A stretch of 64,000 nucleotides of DNA from Xiphydria camelus. Lineage: Eukaryota > Arthropoda > Insecta > Hymenoptera > Xiphydriidae. Numbering within the stretch: position 1 is the stretch's first letter; each line of letters starts with the position of its first letter. This document shows positions 9,398 through 19,900 of the stretch, in pieces. The stretch spans positions 21,879,309 to 21,943,308 of the forward strand of contig OY783193.1 in assembly GCA_963678675.1 (NCBI GenBank), in the 5' to 3' direction. Both the position numbers and the translations under genes were made by a program. Below the pieces are notes generated by a model that searched no databases, was not told the origin of the DNA, and was given only the letters and a program-made list of their open reading frames with translations.

Positions 9398-12335
9398 TTT
9401 TATCCGCAGAGAAGAGAAATACACCCGGGGACTCGGATTTTGTCGGTAGTGACTTTCTAAAACGTCATTTTTAAACATACTAGCCAATGAACAATTAATT
9501 CTCATACCCTCATTAGCTACGGTGGCATTTACCCTCCTTAATAAAAGCATGAGGATTTATTAATTATTGGTTAGTACGTTTAAAAATAACATTTAAAAAA
9601 GTCACCAGCGACAGAATCCTAGTCCCTGGGTGTACGTATCTCTTAGACCTTGATGTCGAATAACATAATAACAGAACGAACGGAATCGGCGAGGTACACC
9701 TAAAACGGTTTCCTTGCAAGTCACCTTCAAAAGGAAGACGAGCGACGAGGAACGACGGAGGAGAGTAAGGAGACGCGGTTATTTATAATATGTATTTTAT
9801 TATAATTTTCCAGAGAAATGTGAGGGAGGTACTAATCCCCCCACCCCCCACACACACACACACAGAGAAACCGTCACCTCCGCCTCGCCCTGCTGCTCGT
9901 TCAGCCGACCCCCCCTCCCCCCTCCCAGCGGTGGTGCATTGTCTGCGACCGATATCTGTCGAAGGCCTGGGACTGGGAGACGACGACGACGATTGAACGT
10001 AACATTTTTTCAGGAAGCGAAGCCTTTCGCGGAACAGAAAGTCGCGATGTAGTTGCCTTGATATAAGATATTACGAGTCGTTCCCGCAAATGTCGGTGTA
10101 GAAATCATCGTGTCGTGGATCTTGAACGTTATTTTTAATTGATTCGATCGCGGGGGCATTTGAAAAACTAAGTGGATAGTAATCGTTTCTGTATAAACAA
10201 ATCTGTGTTCAATTGATACTTAGTAGCTCTAGATGAGATACATCCATCTCATAGTTTACACTACAAAATGTACTTCCCCTGCGGGAGCTAATTTTATGAA
10301 TGAAGAAATTCTAATAAATCATGATTACACGAAATCCTGTCCCACTGATTGTGACATCTTGTATGCCTCCTAATGCCTAGACTCTGTCCACTATCCGTCT
10401 TGCTTATTCCAACCAAACTCTTGAAGATCGAAGGGGTACATTTATCCGAATATCTTGCGGAAGGAGATACGGGACGAAAAGTAGCACAAGCCAGTAGAGT
10501 CACTTTCATTAATTAATTTATTAATAATCCATCAGTAAAAATGTATAAATGGAAGGTTAAATAACGAAAATGGTCGCAGTAGTGCTACACAAAGCATATT
10601 TGGCAAATAAGTCATATCTATCGATCACTGTCTGGTCATTACAAATCCCATTCCATTAGAACGCTTCTTTTCTTTTCTCTTCTTTGCCCAGTATACCGCA
10701 TGTCCTATTCGTAGGAGCGATTAATGTAGTTTGCATTTAAGGAAATGGGCCCGCGGGAATTTCCACTCGAGGGACAGAATTCAATAATTGTCGGCGTTCA
10801 AAACGAGAATGGAAAGTTTAATAATCCATCTACCTATTATTATGGAGGGTGGCTTATTTATTTTTTTTTAACCAATTATTTCACTCTTTCCGCGAAACAA
10901 TCCGCACACATAACGTTTGATCAATGAGCATTCTACAGCAAAGGCGAATAAAAAAAACCAATCAACATCCCTAGAAAATCTTACGAACGGATATTGGTTT
11001 CTTTTGCTATTCTGTCTAATATTTCTGTGTCCTTGCGTGTATTACTCGCGTTGAATCGTGGTCCTAGATAGACGTGGGCGCGTGCATTCGAGGAATAACG
11101 CGTAAAGCTGATAAAACCTTAGGAGTATAAAATAATCGGACCGTATTGTTACGAGAGTGTTACAATAGGAAGGCTGGATGGGTTTCGGATCAAACTTAAT
11201 TTTATAAAAATATGCTTCAAAGAATCACAGATCCATTACGTACAAGGATTAAGAGGGAAAGGATCAATGGCGACGAGTGATACAGAAACCGCCTCCAGTT
11301 GGAAGAATCCATTGTGATCGAGATTGGCTGCAGCACCAGTGTCGGCGTAAATCGATTACGATAACTCCTTCGAGTTACGTCCACTTTTTATCCGAAACGC
11401 TCAAGGTTCTTCAGCCTTTGCTCATGATCTGGGCTGTCACTGCCACCGCCAACACTGCTCCTTCCTTTTTCAGTGAGGCTCCCGTTCTTCTCCACCATTC
11501 ACACTCCTGATGTGATGCCGCTGTCGGGTGTCACAGGAACTCGGCATGATCTGCAACTGGGTGTAGACGGCCTGGTCTCTTGAACTCTTCGCACGTTGCT
11601 AGTACTGGTACCGGTTCAGGAACCCTTTGTGGTGACGACTTCCTCCTTCGTCTCGTCGCCTCGTCTCTGTCATTTTCCTTCCTCCTCTTACCACACTCTC
11701 ATTGCAAGTCTTGCTTCGATATTTTATGTTTCCACCGATGCGTCTTTCTCTTACAGCTATCCGAGTCGGTCTTGGATTGCCTTCGCTTTCCAACAGTGCC
11801 CCTGCCGTTGACGCTGCTGCTGCTGTCCTTGCTGCGACTACGACTCGAGTGTCTGGAATCGTGGTCCACAGGAGCGGCCGCATATCGCGATCGGCGAGAT
11901 ATCATTCAGGAGCTGGTGCGGAGTTGAGCAGTGTCGACCAGCTGCTGCTGCTGTTCGTCACTGTCTTCCACATAATTTTTCGGCGTCACTGCACTTTTCT
12001 TTCGCACTTTGCCAGTCGCATCGGTTTCTCTCTGCAATTAAATACAGTCGTCTTATTTGGTTGAACATCGAAAAGAAACCCGATTTTTATTATGTCTTAC
12101 CGTTTCAAACAATTACTCACCATTATTCCAACAGTCACAATTTTGAGGTTACACACTTCGATCTCCCGCACTTATCTACCTCCCGCTTTTACCTATCGGG
12201 AAGTTAGACATTTCAAACATTTCGCTCCTACGCAGCGCCATCTTCCAAATCCAACTCTAACTAAAACACTGCCGAAGTCAAGGTTCAGGAAAATTCAGGT
12301 TACAGCACCTGCTCGACTAGCCATTGGACATACGG
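9398..12335 (-). repeat. Palindrome right arm (2,938 bp including a MITE)
   Basis: Inverted partner of 3432-6158. Subtracting the 211-bp MITE at 9422-9632 and its TA leaves 2,725 bp, the left arm minus a 2-bp indel. The mini-gene reading is repeated on the minus strand at 12123-11906. Confidence 0.85.
9422..9632. mobile_element. 211-bp TA MITE inserted only in the right arm
   Basis: The ends are CACCCGGGGAC and GTCCCTGGGTG, flanked by TA (9420-9421 and 9633-9634). The same position in the left arm (about 6134-6135) is an empty TA. A second copy, also 211 bp, lies at 53694-53904, and a partial one at 59219-59350. Confidence 0.85.
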
Positions 12336-12650
12336 TATATTTAGGTGAAGTATATACGTATGTAGTACGTATATAGTGAGTAGATGTATATATTTGATAC
12401 TCAGATACGTATATCTGTAATTTATATGTATATGGAACGTAACATTACGTCTATGAAGTTACTAAAATTACGTAAATGCGTAGACGAAACATATACGTAA
12501 ATAATACGTAACTTTCAGTATTTTCATATACGTATATATGTAGATGTTCGCTGTACGTAAATAAAACGTATATTTTTCGTATACCATATATGTATACGTA
12601 GTATAGCTGTATATACATAAAATATATGTATATGATACGTAAGTGTGTCG
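12336..12650. repeat. Satellite monomers 2 (end) and 3
   Basis: Monomer 2 finishes at 12458 and monomer 3 starts with TTACTAAAATT at 12459, again 199 bp in register. It decays towards 12650. TACGTA motifs are dense here. Confidence 0.7.
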
Positions 12651-12651
12651 T

Positions 12652-13176
12652 GTGGGTAGTGCTTGGACGGTGTTAGAGTGATTCATAAATTGCACTGCCG
12701 AAGTCAAATTCAGAGAAATTCAGAAGGCCCCCGCCTGATCGGTTTCTCGTACGACATTCGGTATACTGGTGGTATCATATAAGTGTATGAATTTATTTAA
12801 AATCATAAGTGCATAAACATCGAGTATAATTCTGTGTCTGAATTTTTTATTTTGAAGGGAAAAAACGCGGCAAGTTCTTTTTTACTAAAATTTTTTTATA
12901 AATTTTTTTAGTCGAATTTTGTAGTCACTTGATTTACAATAATTTCCCTTTCAAATGATGCCTTTTACTTTTTATATATAACTCTTGAACATGGCGATCT
13001 TAATTGATTTCAAATCTTTTTTGGCGAGTATTTTACGTATCAATTTTTGTTGGCACTGAATGAACATGCCGCCTTTTTTTACAGAGATTCTGTTTTTGTG
13101 GGGGGATTTCACTACTTTTTGGAATTTATTCATGAGGAGAATACGTACATGTGTAGGAGAATAGCTTTTTATTACT
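12652..13176 (+). repeat. Dispersed repeat, copy A (525 bp)
   Basis: A near copy of 33247-33772 in the same orientation. Part of it recurs inverted at 32985-33210. At 12751-12763 it contains GACATTCGG then TA, like the outer end of the CCGTATGTCC family. The adjoining inside sequence (TGACTTCGGCAGT on the minus strand) resembles the palindrome's outer end. There is no coding sequence. Confidence 0.7.
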
Positions 13177-13185
13177 AAGTGTATT

Positions 13186-13800
13186 ATTGCAGAACGAGTA
13201 GGTTAGAAGATTTTCATGAAGACTCATGATTTTCTAACAAATCATCTCGTACAGGTGCAACCGAAGAGGATCTAGCTAATGTCCTGTCCGTAAAAAGATG
13301 ACTCGATGGATCGGAGAATGTAAGGCTTGTCACCGAGCGCCTTTCACCCATAGTACTTTCATTGCAATATGCGATTCTCGTTTCAACTATTCCTGCTCTA
13401 AGTAACTTTTACTTCTTTCAAAGCATTTACCTCTTGTACGAATTGTTGATCGTAGAGGGAAACGATCAATGATTGTGACTAATCGTAGACAAATTATTCC
13501 TGCGATGATGTTCCAGTTGCACACCAATTGCCTTTTAGTTTTAATAGACGAACTTGTCTACGACGAGTCTCTATTATCGATCGCTGCCTCCTACCACGAA
13601 CAGTTCATAAAAGGTGATTACCTTGGCGCTCGGTGACAAGCCTGACATTCTCCGATGTCCATCGAGTCATCTTTTTACGGACAGGACACGAGCTAGATCC
13701 TCTTCGATTGCACCTGTACGAAATGACATATCAGAAAATCGTGAGTCTTCACGAAAATCTTTTAACCTACTCGTTCTCCAGTAATACTTACAATTAATAT
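13186..13800. mobile_element. Foldback element, copy A
   Basis: The left arm (about 13186-13330) and right arm (about 13640-13795) are inverted copies sharing the block CATCTCGTACAGGTGCAACC. The spacer contains a smaller inverted pair. A second copy lies at 40127-40933. No protein is recognisable. Confidence 0.65.
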
Positions 13801-13904
13801 ACCTGGAAGTTGGAGCAACAGGATTGCCGTACCTTTGGTCCAATATTGAAAATAAATCTTCTCAAGGCTGAATACGACTTGGGCATGTTTCAGCGTACAA
13901 TTAG

Positions 13905-14110
13905 CTAGATCCAGCTCGACGAATGAACTATTCCGACTGGTTTTTGGAACGGCAAGTGGACGATTCCTCGTTCGTCAGAAGATTTTGTTCACAGATGAAT
14001 CGAAATTCTACAACGAAGGATTAGTGAATAATCACAACGCCCACTATTGGTCCGTGAGAAATTCTCACTGGGTAGAAGAAGTCGAAGGCGATGGAGTGGA
14101 GGTTTTACCT
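13905..14110 (+). pseudogene. Tc1/mariner-type transposase fragment
   Basis: The plus frame includes FTDESKF followed by HYWSVRNSHWVEE, the region around the first catalytic Asp in many insect DDE transposases. Upstream, one frame off, SDWFLERQVDD matches the segment normally just before it. The fragment is cut at 14110 by the solo LTR insertion and continues at 27410 for a few codons. Similar fragments recur near 44220, 45240 and 46990. Confidence 0.6.
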
Positions 14111-14922
14111 TGTGACATTACGTCACGTTCTCATAGAGCGACGGTTCTTTGGACAAGCCTACACGAACGACGATCGCCTTGTTTTCCGCTGTAGAACGCG
14201 GGCTGTTCAAGGAGCCTTCGAATTAAGACTTGCGTATGAGAAATCCCCATCATTAGCATATCTCCCTTTTCCGCATAGATTCTTGTAGAGAAATGGTCAC
14301 TCTAGGGATGAGGTAGGGTAGGTAGGAGGAAAGCAGATACGGCGACTTTCTCACGGCCCGAGAACAACGGGAGCCAAGGCTGCGACTTTCTCACGGACCG
14401 AGAACAGCGGGAGCGAAGGCTGCAACGTCTCTAAGGCCCAGGAACAATGAGGGGCTATAAACCGATTTTTTTAGTCCCTTCGCAGAAAACTCTCGCCAAC
14501 GCAGGACCCGCGCATTCGAGACAGGACGCATCGACACATCTGGAAGACGTTACGGCACCCGACGTCTTCGTCCTCGAGGAAACACCCCCTTTCTCGAGGA
14601 CTCACCCCGATTGGACATCGCACGAGGCACACCCACCGGAGCATCCCCTTCCCGGGCGACGCCGAGAGGGATTTGGAACGCTGGAAGATTTTTTTGGAGA
14701 GACGACGCAACTCGATCACGGAACCGAACGCGACTTTTCCTTTCGCTTAAAGAATAACGTCGAACTTCGATTTTTGCTTAAGGAATAAATTCGAATTTTG
14801 CCGGCAACCTCTGTATGGAATTTTCTTCCCTGTTTCCTTTCGGATTGTTCCTAAATCGCGCGTCTCGCGCGCGGTGCCCGATCCTCGCGCCTCGCGTCAT
14901 AGAGCGACCGGGTTTAGAGATA
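14111..14922 (-). mobile_element. Gypsy-family solo LTR, outer piece
   Basis: These bases are an LTR of the same family as 18839-19662 but in the opposite orientation. It begins TGTGACATTACG at 14111 after a 4-bp target copy ACCT (14107-14110). It is interrupted at the ATA at 14920-14922 by Harbinger 1 and finishes at 27395-27409 (ending GTAACA), followed by ACCT (27410-27413). No internal retroelement sequence is present, so it is a solo LTR. Confidence 0.9.
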
Positions 14923-15203
14923 TGGCGCGTTCACACTGGGTCGGACGTACGACGTCCGTCATCCGATAGTACGACGCCGTACGATATCCTGTTCACACTG
15001 AACTTTAGTACGGCTACAGGACTGCAGATGGCAACAAAGTACAGTAATAAATTTTAGTGTAGGATGGAGGGTATCAATGACATTCAATGATCAGTTAGCA
15101 TTTTTTGAGACATGATAGGGTTATGGAGAGGCTTATGTCGATAGTCTTTAGGGAATTGATATATTCAGATACATTGACGAATTAATATTATCTGTGATCA
15201 AAA

Positions 15204-16669
15204 ATGGATATACGTAGACTATTATTGATCAGGAAGCGAATTTTATTAGTTGCTGCTTTAAACCTTATTCGTCATAAACGAGCGCAAGCTAGAAAACGAA
15301 AAAGGAAGTATTGGATTCGCCCAACTATCACTAGACGAGATGAGCAAGGAGCAGGTACAAATCTCGTACTAGAAATGTCTCTGAATGATAAGGAATGGTA
15401 TTTCAACTACATGCGTATGTCACCAGAGACGTTTTATGAATTATTAGACTTAGTGTCACCATTAATTGGGAAACAGACGACTAATTGTAGAGAGCCACTT
15501 CCACCTCATTTAAGATTAAGTCTAACACTTCGGTAAGTTTGATATGTTAATATAATTTAACTCTGTATAATTTGATTACTATTATACATATGTATGTTGT
15601 AGGTATTTAGCTTCCGGAGATCTCATGGCATCGATGGCAATGTCATACAGAGTAGGCAGAAGCACGGTAACAAATATCATCCGTGAAACTTGTGAATCAA
15701 TCTGGAATGTATTAAATCCAATAGTATTGTTTCAACCATCAGAAAAAGGCTGGTTGGAGATAGCACAAGAGTTTGAAGAAAGATGGAATTTCCCCCATTG
15801 TGTGGGGGCAATAGATGGAAAGCATGTTGTAATACAGGTAATGTTCTTGCAAATAAACCTGTTATTTTAAATTATGCTAAGTGTTTATGTGGTACATTAG
15901 TTTTCAGTTACCCTTTTTACTATAGAAGAGAAATGTGTATATGAATTTATTATAATATTTACAGGCACCAGAACATTCAGGTTCTACATATTACAATTAC
16001 AAGGGCCAGTACAGTATTGTCTTGATGGCAATTGCTTCCGCTTCATACCGTTTCCTTATGGTTGACATAGGTGCACAAGGTCGACATAGTGATGGTGGAA
16101 CTTTTCGGAATTCCATTATGGGACAACGTTTTGCCAACAACGAAATGAGTTTGCCATCTCCATCACTACTTCATCCTAATATACCACAACGGGTACCATA
16201 TGTTTTAGTAGGAGATGCCGCTTTTCAACTAAACAAATTTACATTACGCCCATATCCAGGTAAACAATTACCACAAAGGAAGGAAATATTTAATTATCGA
16301 CTTAGTAGAGCAAGAGGTGTTGTTGAAAATACTTTTGGTATCATGGCTACACGGTGGAGAATTTTTCGAAGACCCATGAATACCTCGTTAGAAACTACAA
16401 TTTCAATAGTAAAAGCTTCCGTATGTCTGCATAATTTTTTGATGCACAAAACCGGTTACAGTCCAGCGGGATATGGAGACTTTGTTAATAAAGAAGGTAA
16501 TATAGTAGAAGGTCAGTGGAGGCAACAAGAACCTGCTGTAGGTTTAAATAATATAACAATGGCTGGAGGAAATGCCCATTCTCGGTATGCATCCAAAATT
16601 AGAGATACATTTGCATTATACTTAGAAAATGAAGGCGCAATTCCTTGGCAATATAATCAAGTAGCGTAA
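15204..16669 (+). CDS. PIF/Harbinger transposase (DDE_Tnp_4), three exons, 422 aa
   Basis: Exons: 15204-15532, 15603-15837 and 15965-16669. Introns have GT-AG ends and the frame closes at every junction. The nuclease of the element, expected to act in the nucleus with the partner protein encoded at 16924-27190. The basic N-terminus (residues 1-40) leads into the family's typical FNYMRMSPETFYELL stretch at 67-81. A helix-turn-helix-like segment lies around 110-140. Catalytic features: Asp181 in VGAIDGKHV, an Asp in GRHSDGGTF (residue 231) and a Glu in SRARGVVENTFG. VGDAAF corresponds to the family's LGDSGY. Length is usual and there is no stop or frameshift. The start is the first in-frame ATG. 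Possibly active. Confidence 0.92.
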
Positions 16670-16923
16670 CTGTAATGTATATAAGCATATATGTGGTTTT
16701 ATTGTAAGAAATTCAAAATTTTAAATAAGATAAGATGTCGATAAACATTTCACCAATAGTTGAAATCACTAATAGCACAATGTTATTTTAACCCTTGTGC
16801 TGTCTGTGGATTTACAATAATAACTATCTAGGACTGATGTAAAGGCATTTAAAAAATGTTTTGTACGCGTAATTCATTTTTCGATTTCAAATTTATTTAT
16901 ACATTAATGAGTAAGACTATTAT

Positions 16924-19900
16924 TTATGCGTCTTCAACTTGAAATAAGTCTTGTAAAATTTTCCTTTGAAGGATCTCAAATTTCTCCTCAGATAATTTTT
17001 TCATACGACATGCCAAATAACTTGTAAAAGCAAAAACTGGATTTTGGCTGTCCAAAGTTAGAGCCGAATTAATAGCAGAGTCGGTTGTTTTTAATTGCTC
17101 CATTAGGTTATTCTGCATTGCAGCGAAGTCATCCTGCTTATTTTTGGGAATTGTGCGTCTACGTTTTACTGAAATAAAAATGAATTAGATGCGAAACTAG
17201 GAAGATAATAGTTATTAACGATGTTAATATGTACATTCATACCTATTGATGTTTGTGACGAGTCACTGGTGCTACCAGTGCTGACGATCGTGAAGGTAGG
17301 GCTGGGCGTTAGCAAATTGAGATCTCTTTGGTTTAAGTCTGTAATAGTAATTATAAATTATATTAATATCTTATATTCATAAATTTGTCGATAGTGCCAT
17401 TAATAAATTTATACTGAAGACTTAAGCGATGACCTATACCGTATAATCGATTTTTTAAAGTATAGTAAATAGTATAATGTCATTGAATACTAATTTTCAG
17501 TAAGCATAGGGCAAATTCTCGGTGTGTTTGAAATCTTTCAATAATACCTGTAGAACTTGGTCCCGCCACAGTTGGAAAACTAGTGGATTGACTTTTATTT
17601 TCTTGAATCGTTTCTTCAGAATCTGTAATGAAATAATATAGATATACCAATACATATATACCGCAACAGTACTGTTTTTAACATAATAAAATGCAACAAA
17701 AACATTACATACTTCTTTTTTACTTTCGTACATACCTTGTGATATATTATAGTTTTCATTCCATTTTTTTTCCAATAATGGTTTTTTAAAATGTGGTTTA
17801 TAATTACTGCAGGTTGTCGTCGGCACCTCAATGTTACTGTGGGTTCTACAAATTTTACACCGTTATTACACCATATACATATAATGAACTGTCAAATTAC
17901 CAAATATTACATTCAAATGCAATTAGTATGAATAAAATATTGTTTACCGTTTGTAGCCTACAGCTGGACGCAGAAACTCCATGAGTTCAAAATATGGCCA
18001 CGTTTCCTTTTTTGGACGACTTATCGCTCCACTACCACTTCTTACATATTTTTTTTGTTCAGCACACTTGCGAACGTATGTATCACGCAAGTTTCTCCAT
18101 TTCGTTTGAGATACTCCTCGTGTTACATCTGAAATTATATTTATTATCTCTTATAATTTCTTCTAATAAGTAGTTATCGAAGATTAGAATATATAAAAAG
18201 TGAGAAATATTCTACAAGTATATGCTATTTACATATTAAAATTTCTTAAGAAGAAAAATTGAAAGATGTTAAAATAGTTACTAAAAATATGATCCAGCTC
18301 CGCCCATACAAGTTTTACGCTTGCTGCACTGCGCATTGTGTAGGGTAGTGTGGAATCCCATAAAATACGTTTGTGACGTATAGCATCTATAAAACTTTCA
18401 ACGTCATTTATTGCGTCACCATTTTCCATTTGGTAACCCTCCTCTGCTGGAGGCTTGAACTTTAACACGCAACAAATATGCTCCGATTCGTATTCTATTG
18501 CTTCGTCGCAAAATTCACATCTCGACTGAAAGAAACAAAACAAAATCAGAAATAGTAATATTTCAGATAACAAAATTCCTAAAAGAACTCTACAAGTCGT
18601 CTTGCAGACATATTCCACAAATACTGTATAAGCTATAACAATTTTAATATTTACTACTAAAACAGTATTAATAATTACAATGAATTATTGAAACTATAAA
18701 GCTTCTCATCTAACCTATCTTCAAGAATGGAACATTTCATTCTTAAATGAATGTATTTCATCGATTTAATAATTTGCATTTGCAATCACTAATAGGTACA
18801 ATGCTAATGCGCTTAGTTCTATGCATACATGTATGTACTGTTACGACCCGGCCTATCTCTAAACCCGGTCGCTCTATGACGCGAGGCGCGAGGATCGGGC
18901 ACCGCGCGCGAGACGCGCGATTCAGGAACAATCCGAAAGGAAACAGGGAAGAAAATTCCATACAGAGGTTGCCGGCAAAATTCGAATTTATTCCTTAAGC
19001 AAAAATCGAAGTTCGACGTTATTCTTTAAGCAAAAGGAAAAGTCGCGTTCGGTTCCGTGATCGAGTTGCGTCTCCCCCAAAAAAATCTTCCAGCGTTTCA
19101 AATCCCTCTCGGCGTCGCCCGGGAAGGGGATGCTCCGGTGGGTGTGCCTCGTGCGATGTCCAATCGGGGTGAGTCCTCGAGAAAAGGGGTGTTTCCTCGA
19201 GGACGAAGACGTCGGGTGCCGTAACGTCTTCCAGATGTGTCGATGCGTCCTGTTTCGAATGCGCGGGTCCTGCGTTGGCGAGAGTTTTCTGCGAAGGGAC
19301 TAAAAAATCGGTTTATAGCCCCTCATTGTTCCTGGGCCTTAGAGATGTTGCAGCCTTCGCTCCCGCTGTTCTCGGTCCGTGAGAAAGTCGCAGCCTTGGC
19401 TCCCGTTGTTCTCGGGCCGTGAGAAAGTCGCCGCATCTGCTTTCCTCCTACCTACCCTACCTCATCCCTAGAGTGACCATTTCTCTACAAGAATCTATGC
19501 GGAAAAGGGAGATATGCTAATGATGGGGATTTCTCATACGCAAGTCTTAATTCGAAGGCTCCTTGAACAGCCCGCGTTCTACAGCGGAAAACAAGGCGAT
19601 CGTCGTTCGTGTAGGCTTGTCCAAAGAACCGTCGCTCTATGAGAACGTGACGTAATGTCACACCTTCCCCCTTATCAAAAGCTGTTACCTATGGTGACAG
19701 CTTTTATAACCTATTTGATTACTTATAATTTGCAAGAGTATATTGTTCGTACAAAAAAGGGGAAAGTGCGCCGTAGATACAAGAATGCTTAGCAAGTATT
19801 TTAATTAATTTAAGTCTGGATTTACATCTCCGTTATAAAAATATAGCCACACTAAGCAGACACATAACACCAAAAAAAAATCGTGGAAGGTTAATTGTTT

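Larger units (their letters stand above)
3432..12335. mobile_element. 8.9-kb giant palindromic element, TA target duplication
   Basis: The ends are CCGTATGTCC (3432) and GGACATACGG (12335), with TA on both sides (3430-3431 and 12336-12337). Removing the element and one TA restores the satellite exactly as it reads at 319-340. Every position in the left arm pairs with 15767 minus that position in the right arm, from the outer ends inward to at least 5977/9790, with no indel. I noticed only a few differences over 2.7 kb: 4580, 6065 and a 2-bp indel near 6128. The non-palindromic centre (6159-9397) holds an intact mariner-type transposase and small MITEs. It may be a foldback transposon or a composite of inverted copies. 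An end-like GGACATGCGG followed by TA at about 5062-5073 suggests a smaller element inside each arm. An assembly artefact is unlikely given the exact target site and an extra insertion in one arm only. Confidence 0.8.

Noticed and set aside
3432..12335. The giant palindrome as a pure assembly error
   Set aside because: Exact TA target copies at both outer ends, a restored satellite empty site, a few arm differences and a MITE in one arm only all argue for real DNA, although long reads would settle it.
12468..12707. Tyr-rich frame in the TACGTA satellite
   Set aside because: Produced by the ATATACGTA repeats. Not a protein.
13186..13800. Foldbacks read as CRISPR-like or tRNA-like repeats
   Set aside because: Arms are inverted rather than direct, there are no regular spacers, and no cloverleaf is visible. 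The genome is eukaryotic.
14447..14788. 113-codon frame in the solo LTR, repeated at 38710-39051 and related to 61-codon frames in the other LTRs
   Set aside because: It recurs only because the LTR recurs. LTRs of this family are regulatory, the frame is not preserved in the full element's LTRs, and no domain is visible.
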